Below, piece by piece: positions 25,003 to 35,000 of a stretch of 64,000 nt of DNA. How positions within the stretch are numbered: position 1 is the first letter of the stretch; every line of letters begins with the position of its first letter. The DNA is from Flammeovirgaceae bacterium UBA6059. GTDB taxonomy: Bacteria; Bacteroidota; Bacteroidia; Cytophagales; Cyclobacteriaceae. The notes under the pieces are model-generated. The model searched no databases and was not told where the DNA came from. It was given only the letters and a program-made list of their open reading frames with translations. The position numbers and the translations under genes were made by a program. The stretch covers positions 1-64,000 of the forward strand of contig DIYH01000046.1 of NCBI GenBank assembly GCA_002435755.1, given 5' to 3'.

Positions 25003-26949
25003 TTACGATATCGCTGCTGCGATTTTATTATTAAATAATGTCTCAAAATCTTTGAGCCCCATCTGCCCCAGATCACCTTGACCATGTTCTCTGACTGATA
25101 CCTTAGACTCTACCTGTTCCTTCTCCCCTACTATCAGCATGTAAGGCACTTTTTTCACCTCCGCATCACGGATCTTTCTACCGATTTTTTCATCTCTATG
25201 ATCGATATAGCCGCGAATATCTCCTGCCTGTAATTGCTGGAAAACGTCCTGAGCATAGTCTGCAAATTTTTCAGAAATTGGCAATACTGCTATTTGATCC
25301 GGAGATAACCAAAGTGGAAAGTTGCCTGCACAGTGTTCTGTGAGTACAGCCACAAATCGTTCTAGCGAACCAAATGGGGCACGGTGAATCATAACTGGAC
25401 GGTGCTTTTGATTATCAGCCCCGATATACTCCAATTCAAATCTTTCAGGTAGGTTATAATCCACCTGGATAGTACCGAGCTGCCAACTCCTGTTGAGGGC
25501 ATCTTTCACCATAAAATCCAGTTTTGGACCATAAAATGCCGCCTCCCCAAGTTCAACTACGGTCTTCAAACCTTTCTCTTCTGCCGCTTCCTGGATCTGC
25601 TGCTCTGCTGTATCCCAGAGCTCGTCATTGCCAATGTACTTAGCCTTGTTTTCAGGATCTCGAAGTGACACCTGCGCTGTATAGTTCTCGAAACCCAATG
25701 CTTTGAATACATGTAGCACAAGGTCTATCACCTTCTTAAACTCGTCCTTAACCTGATCTTGCGTACAGAAGATGTGCGCATCATCCTGTGTAAAACCACG
25801 TACTCTAGTCAAGCCATGCAACTCACCACTTTGCTCATATCGATATACGGTACCGAATTCCGCCAGGCGCAAGGGAAGCTCCTTATAAGATCTTGGTCGA
25901 GTCTTGTATATCTCGCAGTGGTGAGGACAGTTCATCGGCTTAAGGAAGAACTCTTCGTCCTCATTAGGCGTCTTGATTGGCTGGAAGCTGTCCTCACCAT
26001 ACTTATCATAGTGACCAGAAGTCACGTACAGCTGTTTACTTCCTATATGAGGTGTCACTACTGGCTCGTATCCTGACCTGATCTGGGCTTTCCTCATAAA
26101 CGACTCGAGTCTCTCCCTAAGCATAGTGCCTTTGGGTAACCAGAGAGGAAGTCCTTGCCCAACCTTACTCGAAAAAGTAAAGAGCTCTAGCTCCTGACCA
26201 AGCTTACGATGGTCTCGTTTCTTAGCTTCTTCAAGCATGTGCAAATACTCTGTAAGCTCTTTCTGCTTAGGGAAAGTAATGCCATAGAGTCTGGTGAGTT
26301 GTTTTTTTGTCTCATCACCGCGCCAGTAGGCGCCAGCAATATTGAGAATCTTAGTTGCTTTTATGAATCCAGTATGAGGGATATGCGGACCTCTACATAA
26401 GTCGGTAAATTCACCTTGTTTGTAGAAGGTGATTGTACCATCCTCAAGATCCCTCAGCAGGTCAAGTTTATATTCATCTCCCTTTTCTTCGAAATAGGCA
26501 ATAGCCTCATTTTTCGATATTTCCTGTCTGAAGTACTGATTCTTTTGACGAGCTAACTCAAGCATCTTAGCTTCGATCTTGTCAAGCTCTTCACCATTGA
26601 ACTCAATGTCACCAAAATCTACATCATAATAAAACCCTTGCTCAATTGCCGGACCAATACCGAATTTGATACCAGGATAAAGTGCCTCCAGCGCCTCGGC
26701 CATTAAGTGAGCTGATGAATGCCAAAAAGTAGCCTTGCCATCATCGTCGTTCCATGTGAGAAACTGAATATCAACATCATCATCGATAGCTCTTGACGCA
26801 TCCCAGATCTCACCATTCACTTTGGCTGCTAATACGTTACGCGCTAGCCCTTCGCTAATGCTAACAGCAACGTCCATACTGGTCGTACCCTTCTCATACT
26901 CTCGTACCGCTCCATCTGGAAAGGTTACTTTGATCAGCGAGTCACTCAT
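25003..26949 (-). CDS. thrS: Threonyl-tRNA synthetase
   Basis: 648 residues, full length. Domains in order are TGS (1-62), the second additional/editing domain with FWHSSAHLMAEALE (HSSAH, about 76) and its partner Cys and His near 180-190 (DLCRGPHIP), and the class II catalytic core from about 245. Motif 2 is near 360 (FRxE-like region with EFGTVYRYEQSGELHGLTRVR), and the zinc ligands include Cys in MNCPHHCE and His in IHRAPFGSLER. The C-terminal anticodon-binding domain contains ILPISEKFADYA and IRDAEVKKVPYMLIVG. It charges tRNA-Thr and edits mischarged Ser. It is nine bases downstream of a TPR lipoprotein gene and upstream of infC. Confidence 0.98.
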   Translation of the reverse strand: MSDSLIKVTFPDGAVREYEKGTTSMDVAVSISEGLARNVLAAKVNGEIWDASRAIDDDVDIQFLTWNDDDGKATFWHSSAHLMAEALEALYPGIKFGIGPAIEQGFYYDVDFGDIEFNGEELDKIEAKMLELARQKNQYFRQEISKNEAIAYFEEKGDEYKLDLLRDLEDGTITFYKQGEFTDLCRGPHIPHTGFIKATKILNIAGAYWRGDETKKQLTRLYGITFPKQKELTEYLHMLEEAKKRDHRKLGQELELFTFSSKVGQGLPLWLPKGTMLRERLESFMRKAQIRSGYEPVVTPHIGSKQLYVTSGHYDKYGEDSFQPIKTPNEDEEFFLKPMNCPHHCEIYKTRPRSYKELPLRLAEFGTVYRYEQSGELHGLTRVRGFTQDDAHIFCTQDQVKDEFKKVIDLVLHVFKALGFENYTAQVSLRDPENKAKYIGNDELWDTAEQQIQEAAEEKGLKTVVELGEAAFYGPKLDFMVKDALNRSWQLGTIQVDYNLPERFELEYIGADNQKHRPVMIHRAPFGSLERFVAVLTEHCAGNFPLWLSPDQIAVLPISEKFADYAQDVFQQLQAGDIRGYIDHRDEKIGRKIRDAEVKKVPYMLIVGEKEQVESKVSVREHGQGDLGQMGLKDFETLFNNKIAAAIS

Positions 26950-26958
26950 TACTGGTAT

Positions 26959-28059
26959 TTAGTTCTTCTTTGGTGTTAAACTTTGAAATTGATTGAGTTG
27001 CTCTTTGGCCTCTCGCAATTCCCGCAAATATGCCAATTTTCTCAATACTTTGAGTCGGCCTGATGAGGCTAAAATAGAGGTAGAATCTAGCTGCAACGCT
27101 CGATTATATGAGTCTAGTGATCTACTCAAAAAGTTCTTTTGGTCATAAAGCTGTCCTTGCCTAATATGTTCATCAATGAGTGTACTATCAATACTCAGCA
27201 ACTGGCTTGATATTAACAAAGAAGAATCTGCCGTTCCAAGTTCCTGGTATATGTCAGCAAGGCTGGTTTTCAAGGGAATATTGTCTTCCTGACTGTGGCC
27301 AATTTTTTCAATAAGCCTGAACTTAGCAGAATCAACCTTATTCTCCGATAGGAAGTAGTCCACCTCTTGTAATACAAGTTTAGGGTCATTCGGGTAATAG
27401 CTCTGCATCTCCCTAATCAAATCTATGGCCGCATGGTTTTTTCTACCCAACAAATAGAGTCCTATCAACCTATCAGAAATATCTCTAAGGCGAGGTTGAA
27501 GTGAAAGGCCTTTTTCTAAAAAGTTGATCCCACTAACAGTATCCCCAAGTGTCAAATAAATATCTGCCTTGGTCTGATAGAGATAGTAGTCACTTTGGTT
27601 GATTAAAATCGCACGATTGACGTAATCAATCGCCTGCGGATAAGCCTTACTCTGAGTAGATATCTCTGCTTGCAGTTGATAAAACTCTACTGATTGCCAG
27701 CCTTGTTGATTTGCTCGGGATGCATACTCTTGCGCTTTCAACGGATCACCTGCGGCAAGGTAATACTGACCAAGCAGTGTGCTAAGGTGAGCATTTTGGT
27801 AGCTATGCTGATTTGCTGCTATTGCCCAGCCAACAGCGTATTCAGGCCAGTGGCTCTGTTCCAGCAAAGTTCCCAATTTGATCAAGCGATCTATTGATAG
27901 CTGTGTCTCCAGCTCGGCACTAAGTCTTGTAATAGCTTCTTCGAGATATTGGTTGAGTTGAAACGGTGCATTCGGAATTTGTTCCTTCTTAGAAATTCCG
28001 TCGCAAGATGAAAAAAAAACAACCAGAGAAATAAGATGAATGGCAACTCTGAAGATCAT
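26959..28059 (-). CDS. Tetratricopeptide-repeat lipoprotein
   Basis: 366 residues. The lipoprotein leader (IHLISLVVFFSSC) has its acceptor at about Cys19. At least six TPR-like helical pairs follow, such as STLLGQYYLAAGDPLKAQEY, YYLYQTKADIYLTLGDTVSG, LIGLYLLGRKNHAAIDLIRE and RQGQLYDQKNFLSRSLDSYN, with the usual W/L-G-Y-A-x-P spacing. TPR domains mediate protein contacts; the partner is unknown. It lies 22 bases after the DUF5686 gene and nine before thrS, so an envelope protein appears to be transcribed into the translation operon. Confidence 0.82.
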   Translation of the reverse strand: MIFRVAIHLISLVVFFSSCDGISKKEQIPNAPFQLNQYLEEAITRLSAELETQLSIDRLIKLGTLLEQSHWPEYAVGWAIAANQHSYQNAHLSTLLGQYYLAAGDPLKAQEYASRANQQGWQSVEFYQLQAEISTQSKAYPQAIDYVNRAILINQSDYYLYQTKADIYLTLGDTVSGINFLEKGLSLQPRLRDISDRLIGLYLLGRKNHAAIDLIREMQSYYPNDPKLVLQEVDYFLSENKVDSAKFRLIEKIGHSQEDNIPLKTSLADIYQELGTADSSLLISSQLLSIDSTLIDEHIRQGQLYDQKNFLSRSLDSYNRALQLDSTSILASSGRLKVLRKLAYLRELREAKEQLNQFQSLTPKKN

Positions 28060-28081
28060 GTCTACAAAGTTAGGTAAAGCA

Positions 28082-30610
28082 TCACAGGATAAGCTGGAAG
28101 CTGAATTTCAATCCAAACTTTCTTGCCGAAGTATTCTCAAGGTAGGTGATCCTATGAAAGGCATCAATACGGAAAACCTTGAATATATTCTCGATACCAT
28201 AGCCTAATTCCACATAAGGTCTTGAAAAATCAAGTGCCTTAAAAGGAGCTACCAAGTTGTCATCACTATCAAACCTATCGGGAATTGTCTCGAAGTTTTC
28301 GGGCCTGACACCTCCAAAGAGAACATTTGCGGTAGCCGTCATTCGCCATTTGAGCTTCTTAATGACAGGCACCTTGTTGAGGAGCAAACCTTCAAAGTGA
28401 TGACGTACTCTCATGGAAACATGATGATCGCTCGTGAATTCAAAAAACTCCATCATATTGTATACATTATCGCTGTAAAAGCTTGTCGGGTTTCCGATAT
28501 GGTTTTTTAACAAGGGGTAAGGAAGCTGGTTGAAAACATAGCCTCCGCTCAGCTCTAAGTCAGAAACTCCCATGAAACCCATCTTCTGTTTTTTAGTGAT
28601 TCTGCCTTCCAGTTTGTGATACTCAAAATCACCTCCGAGTGTGTTGTTTAGCCCCAAGGTGTAGCGCACATCGATAGCAGGCCATTTTAGAGTGCCGAGG
28701 CTGATCCTGTTATTATCATTGATGACAAACGTCTCATCTCTAGCAAATCGTGTCTCAAGGCTCAACTCGGTAGTGGTGAAGCTTGTACCTGTAGATGAAT
28801 CGGTAAGACCAGGGTCAGTATAGTATTGAAAATCGAAAAGAGGGTTGTGATGTTGATTGGAGAATTCAATTTTTTGAGACCATCCTTTTGATATCTGAGT
28901 GCTAAACTTTATCGCATTGCGCCTCACTTGAAACGGCTCCTGAAGGTTACCAAATCTGCTTAATGCATAAATTAGGGTGCTGTTTTCAAGTCCACCATTG
29001 AGCCCCCATATTGCATCTATGTCATTTTTGTATTCGTACTCGACGGTCGTCCATGGTTTTCTGGACACAATGTACTTAAGGTTAGCTCTGTGCTTCCAGT
29101 TTTGATCATCAAAGCCATAACCAAATCTGTATTGTAGCACCCATTTTTTGCTAAAATCAATATTGGTTCTCGCACCAAAACCTAACCTCAGACCTTCAAT
29201 ATTATTATTGCCGTAGATGGCCGTATACGGACCTAAGTCGACATACTTCATTCTGTAGTAAAATGAGCCTAGCGTCTTTAAGATATCCGTATATGTCTTG
29301 ATTACCGGAATGGTCTTAAGCGTATCTATCATCTGGAAGAGATTTTGCTCCGTACTCGTCAATGAATCGTGCCGGTATTTGGTCCAGAATGCTTCATCAT
29401 CCATCCTTACATCTTCTTCCATGGTGATGGGAGCTTGATAGAACTTAAAACTTTTGGGTTCGGTCAATTGAATATCTCGGGTAGATACATAGAATTTCGC
29501 AATGAGACCTGCCGTTTCATTCGTGATTTCGCTTATATCTACCACCACACGATATTTCTCAGGTAACCATGGTCCCTGTGCTGTTGGCTTAAGGTCCTGC
29601 TGTATCTTAATTTTCTCAATGAAGTTGAGATTGGCCGACTTGTTTACAGCTACATCGATTCGCCGAATAGCGTACTCCTGTTTGGTAATCCACATAGTAC
29701 CATTGAACGCCAGATCTTGTTCACGCTTAGGCCAAAAATCAAGCCTGTAGCAGTAGTGATCACCTAAATAAAGACTGTCGACGAGATCATAATCGTAGTA
29801 AAGCTTCCATCCATCCGCTATAGGGGAAACAAACTCCTTACCTACAATATTCATCCAGTTTTGGTAAAAATTGTACTCTTGAAATGAACCACCAATAACC
29901 TGAGATGTAAGCGTACCATCTGTAATGCCTACACCTGTTAATTTAGTTTTCTGAATATTCTCATACTTCATCTGGGGGCTATTGCGGTAGTAGACCGTTG
30001 AAAGGGCCTCCGAAATGAATACCGGAAGTATGGGCTTACCATCCTCTCCTGCAATCACCTGAATGCTGTCTAATACGGAAGTGATCTTTTGGACAACCTT
30101 TTTCTGACGAAACTTATCAGAAATATTATCCACGCCAATTTCGATCTTTGTATAGTTTTCAAACTGATAAGCATCGATACTCCTTTTATCGTTCTTTTTC
30201 TTATTATCGACGACATTGCGCAGGATCTCAAACGCAGGGTTTTCCCCGGCATACACAACTACATCGTCAAGACTAACCACATTTTCATCCAGTTGAAAAT
30301 TAATAACCTGCTCACTTTGGCGAGATATCAGTTTTGTACGAGGAATGAAGCCTATGTAGCTGACTGTGAGGCTATCGTATTCTCCATTTACATCCAAAGA
30401 ATAGTACCCGTCGAAATCCGTCGTAGTACCAATGCCAGTCCCCTGGACCACTACATTGGCAAAAGGTACGGCCACACCGGTGGCAACCTCTGTAACCTTA
30501 CCAGAAATAGTGACTTTTTGTGCAAGAACAATTTGCACAAAAAAACAAAAGATGATAGCTGCTAAGATACGTTTCACAGTGGCTGTGATGAGTACGAATG
30601 AAAGATGCAA
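28082..30610 (-). CDS. DUF5686 outer-membrane protein with carboxypeptidase-regulatory-like N-terminal domain
   Basis: About 842 residues (831 if GTG 30577 is the start, which gives the neater signal VKRILAAIIFCFFVQIVLAQ). After the signal comes a CarboxypepD_reg-like beta-sandwich at 30-120 (ISGKVTEVATGVAVPFANVVVQ, then a Gly-rich TDFDGYYSLDV), as in TonB-dependent receptors. The DUF5686 region follows (AFEILRNVVDNKKKNDKRSI, QFENYTKIEIGVDNI), then a long beta-strand-rich part likely to be a barrel, ending in KFGLKFSFQLIL. The family is outer-membrane and Bacteroidota-specific with no defined substrate. No TonB box or plug is seen, so it is not a standard SusC-type receptor. Confidence 0.85.
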   Translation of the reverse strand: MHLSFVLITATVKRILAAIIFCFFVQIVLAQKVTISGKVTEVATGVAVPFANVVVQGTGIGTTTDFDGYYSLDVNGEYDSLTVSYIGFIPRTKLISRQSEQVINFQLDENVVSLDDVVVYAGENPAFEILRNVVDNKKKNDKRSIDAYQFENYTKIEIGVDNISDKFRQKKVVQKITSVLDSIQVIAGEDGKPILPVFISEALSTVYYRNSPQMKYENIQKTKLTGVGITDGTLTSQVIGGSFQEYNFYQNWMNIVGKEFVSPIADGWKLYYDYDLVDSLYLGDHYCYRLDFWPKREQDLAFNGTMWITKQEYAIRRIDVAVNKSANLNFIEKIKIQQDLKPTAQGPWLPEKYRVVVDISEITNETAGLIAKFYVSTRDIQLTEPKSFKFYQAPITMEEDVRMDDEAFWTKYRHDSLTSTEQNLFQMIDTLKTIPVIKTYTDILKTLGSFYYRMKYVDLGPYTAIYGNNNIEGLRLGFGARTNIDFSKKWVLQYRFGYGFDDQNWKHRANLKYIVSRKPWTTVEYEYKNDIDAIWGLNGGLENSTLIYALSRFGNLQEPFQVRRNAIKFSTQISKGWSQKIEFSNQHHNPLFDFQYYTDPGLTDSSTGTSFTTTELSLETRFARDETFVINDNNRISLGTLKWPAIDVRYTLGLNNTLGGDFEYHKLEGRITKKQKMGFMGVSDLELSGGYVFNQLPYPLLKNHIGNPTSFYSDNVYNMMEFFEFTSDHHVSMRVRHHFEGLLLNKVPVIKKLKWRMTATANVLFGGVRPENFETIPDRFDSDDNLVAPFKALDFSRPYVELGYGIENIFKVFRIDAFHRITYLENTSARKFGLKFSFQLIL

Positions 30611-30768
30611 TTATTGCGCAAAGGTTGCGGTTAAAACAGCTAGTAAAACGCAAACCTTTAAAACTTGATTCACATAAATATGAAAAAGTGAAAATAGTGT
30701 TTGTCAAATAAAAGGAAGTCAACAGAAGATCGCTTTCCATAGGCTACCTGAATGGTCTATGATACGAC

Positions 30769-31563
30769 CTATTCAAGGAGCTGGTCCTTGATCTTAACAA
30801 CTTCAGACTGTAGGTTAAGTACTATACCTGTCAACTTGTCAAAGGTCATATCTCCTACGTCTCTGTCATCAGGAAACTGCATACTTACATAAGCCCGAGA
30901 TTCCCATATTTCCAATACATCAGTAGGCGAAACTTCATACGATGAATAGGTCTTGTTATCAGAAACCAAAAAAAGACTTCCCTTCTCTTCTATGTAGTTA
31001 AAAACCCTCTTGTATACCACACCTTCGCTCTTCGTAAGTAAAACATAGGTCTTACCATTACGTATGTCCTGCAACTGCTCTATATACTGGCCTATGATGA
31101 TTGTGCCTGATTGTAGTGGTAGCATACTGTCACCACTTATCTCAAAAGCTCGATATGTAGCACTGGAAGATAAACTAGGAAGGTTAAATTTAGGTAACTC
31201 TTCCACATACTCTGGATCAGAAAAGCCGTTTAGGTAGCCTGCTGAAGCCTTCTGTGGCACAAATTCAATATTTTCTCTATCATTCTTATCAACGGTAATA
31301 GCCAAGACTTTTGGACCAGGTAACTGAGTCCTGCCATTTTTAGCAAAAGCCTCTTCAGAGCTTACGTCCTTACTGATCAATGCATCAAGAGAAACATCGA
31401 AAACTTCTGACATCTTTACGAGATTATTCAATCTAGGATCGGCTCGTCCCTCTTCATATGCCCCTACTAGTGAGCGCTTGATACCAATGAGCTCTGCAAA
31501 CTGCTCTTGAGTATACCCCTGCTGCTTTCTTAAGAATTTGATATTTTCATTGACTTTAACCAT
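30769..31563 (-). CDS. XRE-type regulator with LexA-like S24 peptidase domain
   Basis: 264 residues. Residues 6-64 are an XRE helix-turn-helix (IKFLRKQQGYTQEQFAELIG, SLVGAYEEGRADPRL). Residues 105-225 are an S24 domain with a candidate self-cleavage bond Ala108-Gly109 (KASAGYLNG), nucleophile Ser146 in SGDSM and Lys185 in VVYKRVF. Proteins of this plan repress target genes until they cleave themselves, classically when DNA damage loads RecA. The last 40 residues form an extra helix. It is transcribed with a small gene 21 bases upstream, in front of which lies a perfect inverted repeat. A phage-type repressor is the main alternative, but no phage genes adjoin. Confidence 0.88.
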   Translation of the reverse strand: MVKVNENIKFLRKQQGYTQEQFAELIGIKRSLVGAYEEGRADPRLNNLVKMSEVFDVSLDALISKDVSSEEAFAKNGRTQLPGPKVLAITVDKNDRENIEFVPQKASAGYLNGFSDPEYVEELPKFNLPSLSSSATYRAFEISGDSMLPLQSGTIIIGQYIEQLQDIRNGKTYVLLTKSEGVVYKRVFNYIEEKGSLFLVSDNKTYSSYEVSPTDVLEIWESRAYVSMQFPDDRDVGDMTFDKLTGIVLNLQSEVVKIKDQLLE

Positions 31564-31584
31564 CTCTTCCTCCTCATTGATTTA

Positions 31585-31926
31585 TTAAGTATCAAATACA
31601 ACAAAGTTATCATTAAACACAGAGTGCTGTCCCACAGCATAGAGATTGATATGGTGAATAGTATCTCTATACTTAACCTTATCTAACCTGCTCTTAATCG
31701 AGCGAACAACATCTCTGAGAGTTTCTTCGGCATCCACCAGAACATATCCATAAAGTTCCTTCCTGGTATCAATTCTAGCGAAAAACTTCACTTGGCATTT
31801 GCCTGATCTCAGACGTTTGCTAGACAGTTTTAGATTGTAGTTCTGCTCACTTACAGTAGTTGGCCTAGCTCCCAGCTGCTCTACTCTCGCTTCATCAATA
31901 TTAGTAAAATCGATCAATTGCCACAT
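31585..31926 (-). CDS. Small protein of unknown function co-transcribed with S24 regulator
   Basis: 113 residues starting MWQLIDFTNIDEARVEQLGA. The middle is basic (KLSSKRLRSGKCQVKFFARI) and the rest mixes alpha and beta. There is no signal peptide or membrane helix, so it is cytoplasmic. I recognise no family. Position says most: it is the first gene of a two-gene unit with the LexA-like regulator and is preceded within four bases by an inverted repeat that could be the operator. Confidence 0.6.
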   Translation of the reverse strand: MWQLIDFTNIDEARVEQLGARPTTVSEQNYNLKLSSKRLRSGKCQVKFFARIDTRKELYGYVLVDAEETLRDVVRSIKSRLDKVKYRDTIHHINLYAVGQHSVFNDNFVVFDT

Positions 31927-31929
31927 GTG

Positions 31930-31948
31930 TTAGTATACTGAATACTAA
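31930..31948. promoter_or_regulatory. Perfect inverted repeat, candidate operator of the S24 regulator
   Basis: TTAGTAT and ATACTAA form seven-base arms around ACTGA, directly ahead of the small gene and its LexA-like neighbour. The minus-strand sequence includes TAGTATTC, which resembles a Bacteroidota minus-7 element, so a bound repressor would block the promoter. Confidence 0.6.
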
Positions 31949-32013
31949 TATTGGCATGAATGACTAAAAATCCTAGCTAATGAGCTAAAATTATTAGCAA
32001 TTCAATCTGATAC

Positions 32014-35000
32014 TTATCGCCTGATCACCCTCTTGATCAAGCTTCCTTGATGGTCAGTTAAATGAATTAGATAAGTGCCTGATGGGTAAGTCGATAGGTC
32101 GAGTGCGTGATTTGAAATTCCCGGTAGAATTTCTTGGGTTTCCATCAATGCGCCTGTTAAATTATAAGTTCTAAGTGACACCACGTCAATCAATCTACTC
32201 TCAAAACCTAAATTGACCTGGTTATCTGTTGGATTTGGGTATAATGTAAGTTCACCTCCCGACCACTCATCGATCCCAGATATTACAACAAGGTTTATTT
32301 GGTCTGTGTCACCAATTTCAAGGGTAAATGTGTTTTCTTTTGAATTATCATCAATAGAAAGTACAACGGACGAAAGGTCTAGTTCATTGCCGATTTCATT
32401 GAAGAACAAGTGGTAGTTGCCGGTAGGGATAAGATCAAAGGAGACACTACCATCAAATGAGGTAACACCAGCAGCCTCTACCATCCCACTACTCTGGTCA
32501 ATTAAGTAAACCTTGGTACCTCTTACTGGCTCTGAGACTTCTTTTAACTCTCCTATTGTGAATAACGTATTACCATCAATGTGACCTACTATACCCTCTA
32601 CGGATGATCCAACATCGTTGGTCGGAGCACTTATTAATTCTACGTTGATGATCATATCTTCAACGACTTCCAAGAGTACTGACTCCTGCCAAGAATATAC
32701 ATTAGGGTAGTAAGTGATCAAATCTTGACTATCGATGATTGATGATGGTGAAACCTCGAGGTAATAATAGCCAGGCTCTAAGTCATCAATTGCGTACTCC
32801 CCAGCGCTGAAGGAAGTCACTGCTACCTGCTGCCATTGTCCGCCATATAAACTCACCTGACCACTTGAAGCACCACCGATCACCAGACCTGAGATACTTA
32901 ATAAAGGTTTGACAGTGATCTTAAAAGTGGTCGATGCAGCAAAATATTCATCGTTTGCCTCAACCTCAGCTATTAACTCGATCTCTCCTGTACCTAAAAC
33001 ATCCAACTCACCCAATAGTACCCTACCAGGACCGCTCTTCAGGCCAAATCTGACTTCTTGGCCACTGCTTGAAGTGGCTGTCAATATAATCGATTCAGTA
33101 TCGACAAATACCTCAGAGGGTAGGTCAAACTCGATTGACTGTAACTTACGGCTATCCAAGGGTATTTCAAACTCAGTTGAAGTCGTACAGCCCATATCAG
33201 AATTGACCAAGACAGTGTAACTACCAGATTGGAGTCCGTCTAACACCAGTTCCGAGCCAATAGTACTTGTGAGATCTTCGGCGTTGTACCATCCGATGGT
33301 ATACGCCCCGGAATACTCTACATTAATTTCAATCTCACCTGATTCATCAAATGCAGGTTTTTCGCTATTAATATTGACTAAGGAAATTATTGGTTCCATA
33401 GTATCACTTCTAACGGTGTATTTCAGCGCTTCCGTTTTGCAACCAGATAGAGGGTTAAACACTTTCACATAATAGTCATTAGCAGCTAAATCTGTTAGTT
33501 CTGATGTTATCCAAGTTTCACTTGAAAAATCTTCAGTTTCAGACCACTCTATCCTATAATCAGTGATATAACGAGAAACACCTCCTTCGATAACCTCTGC
33601 GATACCTAAAGAGCCATTTGGCAAGGCGCAGTTCGTCTGATCGTTAACTCGCACTTTAACTTCTGGTATAGCAGATTTCTCACCTACTTGGGCTATAAAA
33701 TCTTTAGTGCATCCACTCTCAAGATGCTTGATTGCCAAAAAATACTCGCCAGAGTATAGATTGGACAATTCTGTTTCTGTAGAAATGGGTTCTTCTTTTG
33801 ATTCAATGTTTTGATCGTACCAAGAAAAACCATAATCAGATAGTGGTTCTAATCCCTCTAATTCAATCTGGCCATTGAACGGCTTTTGACAATTTGTATT
33901 GCTTTGGATTAGTAAGGACGCCTCAATAGTTGGAAACTCAGATTCGACACGGACTGAAACTGTACCAGTTTCACAGCCTGTTACTGCGTTAGTCACCCGG
34001 GCAAAATACTCCATTTCTGGTAAGTTGGACAGAGACTCGCGCGTGGACAGTATTGAGCCAAAAAAAAGGTTCGTAGACCACTCAATTTCATATATGCCAC
34101 GAATGGGTACTTCTTGTCCATCGACGGTGAATTTTTCAACTTCTACGGTACCGTTGGGTGATTCACAGTTTGTAGTGGGTGTGCTGGTAAGTGTGAGGCT
34201 TAACTCGTCAATATCATCAATAATTGAAGTGGTCAAGCTGGAATAACAACCCTTTTCCGAGCCAGTCGTACTCGTAGCAACTACTGTGTACGTACCACCT
34301 GAAATCTGAGAAATAGAAGCACCTGTATGAATTGGGCTGGACTCTACTCCAGTTCCTGAATACCAATCAAATGAAAAACCTTCGGTAGATTGATCAACAG
34401 AAACTGATATCGTTCCATTCCTCTCGAAAGCCGAGCAAAGCGTATTATTTTGCTTTGAATCAACTCCTAAGTCTCCAGAAAGTGTAGATGAAGGCACAAA
34501 AAATGAGTATGTCCGTGATTCACAAAGCAAGGCGCTTTCTGTAACTTTAAGGTAGTAGTTTCCACTTGTCAGGTTATCTAACACGTAATTTGTACCAATC
34601 ACAAACTCTAGGTTTGGGCTGTCGTACCACTCAATCAAAAAATTATCACCTGATAAGCCTAAGTTTAGTCCATCTTGAATAACACTAGTGATCTGCAAAG
34701 ACCCGTTCGGATCGCTACAATCAGTTTCTGGCATGATACTCACAGCTACTTCAACGACTGAAGGTTGGGATACAACGTTAACTTCCTGAATGAATTGACA
34801 TCCCGAGACCAAATCATTTATCGTTTGCCTATATGTCCCTGATTGCACTGCCTCAATGACCTCTAGCCCTTTATATTGATCTAAATTGACCCATGAATCG
34901 TTTTGCCTGATTTCCCAGCTGACGGCAGTTGGAGACGTAAGACCTTGTATACTTGTAGATATTTCACCTGTATGAATACCCCCACAGCTTTTGTCCACCT

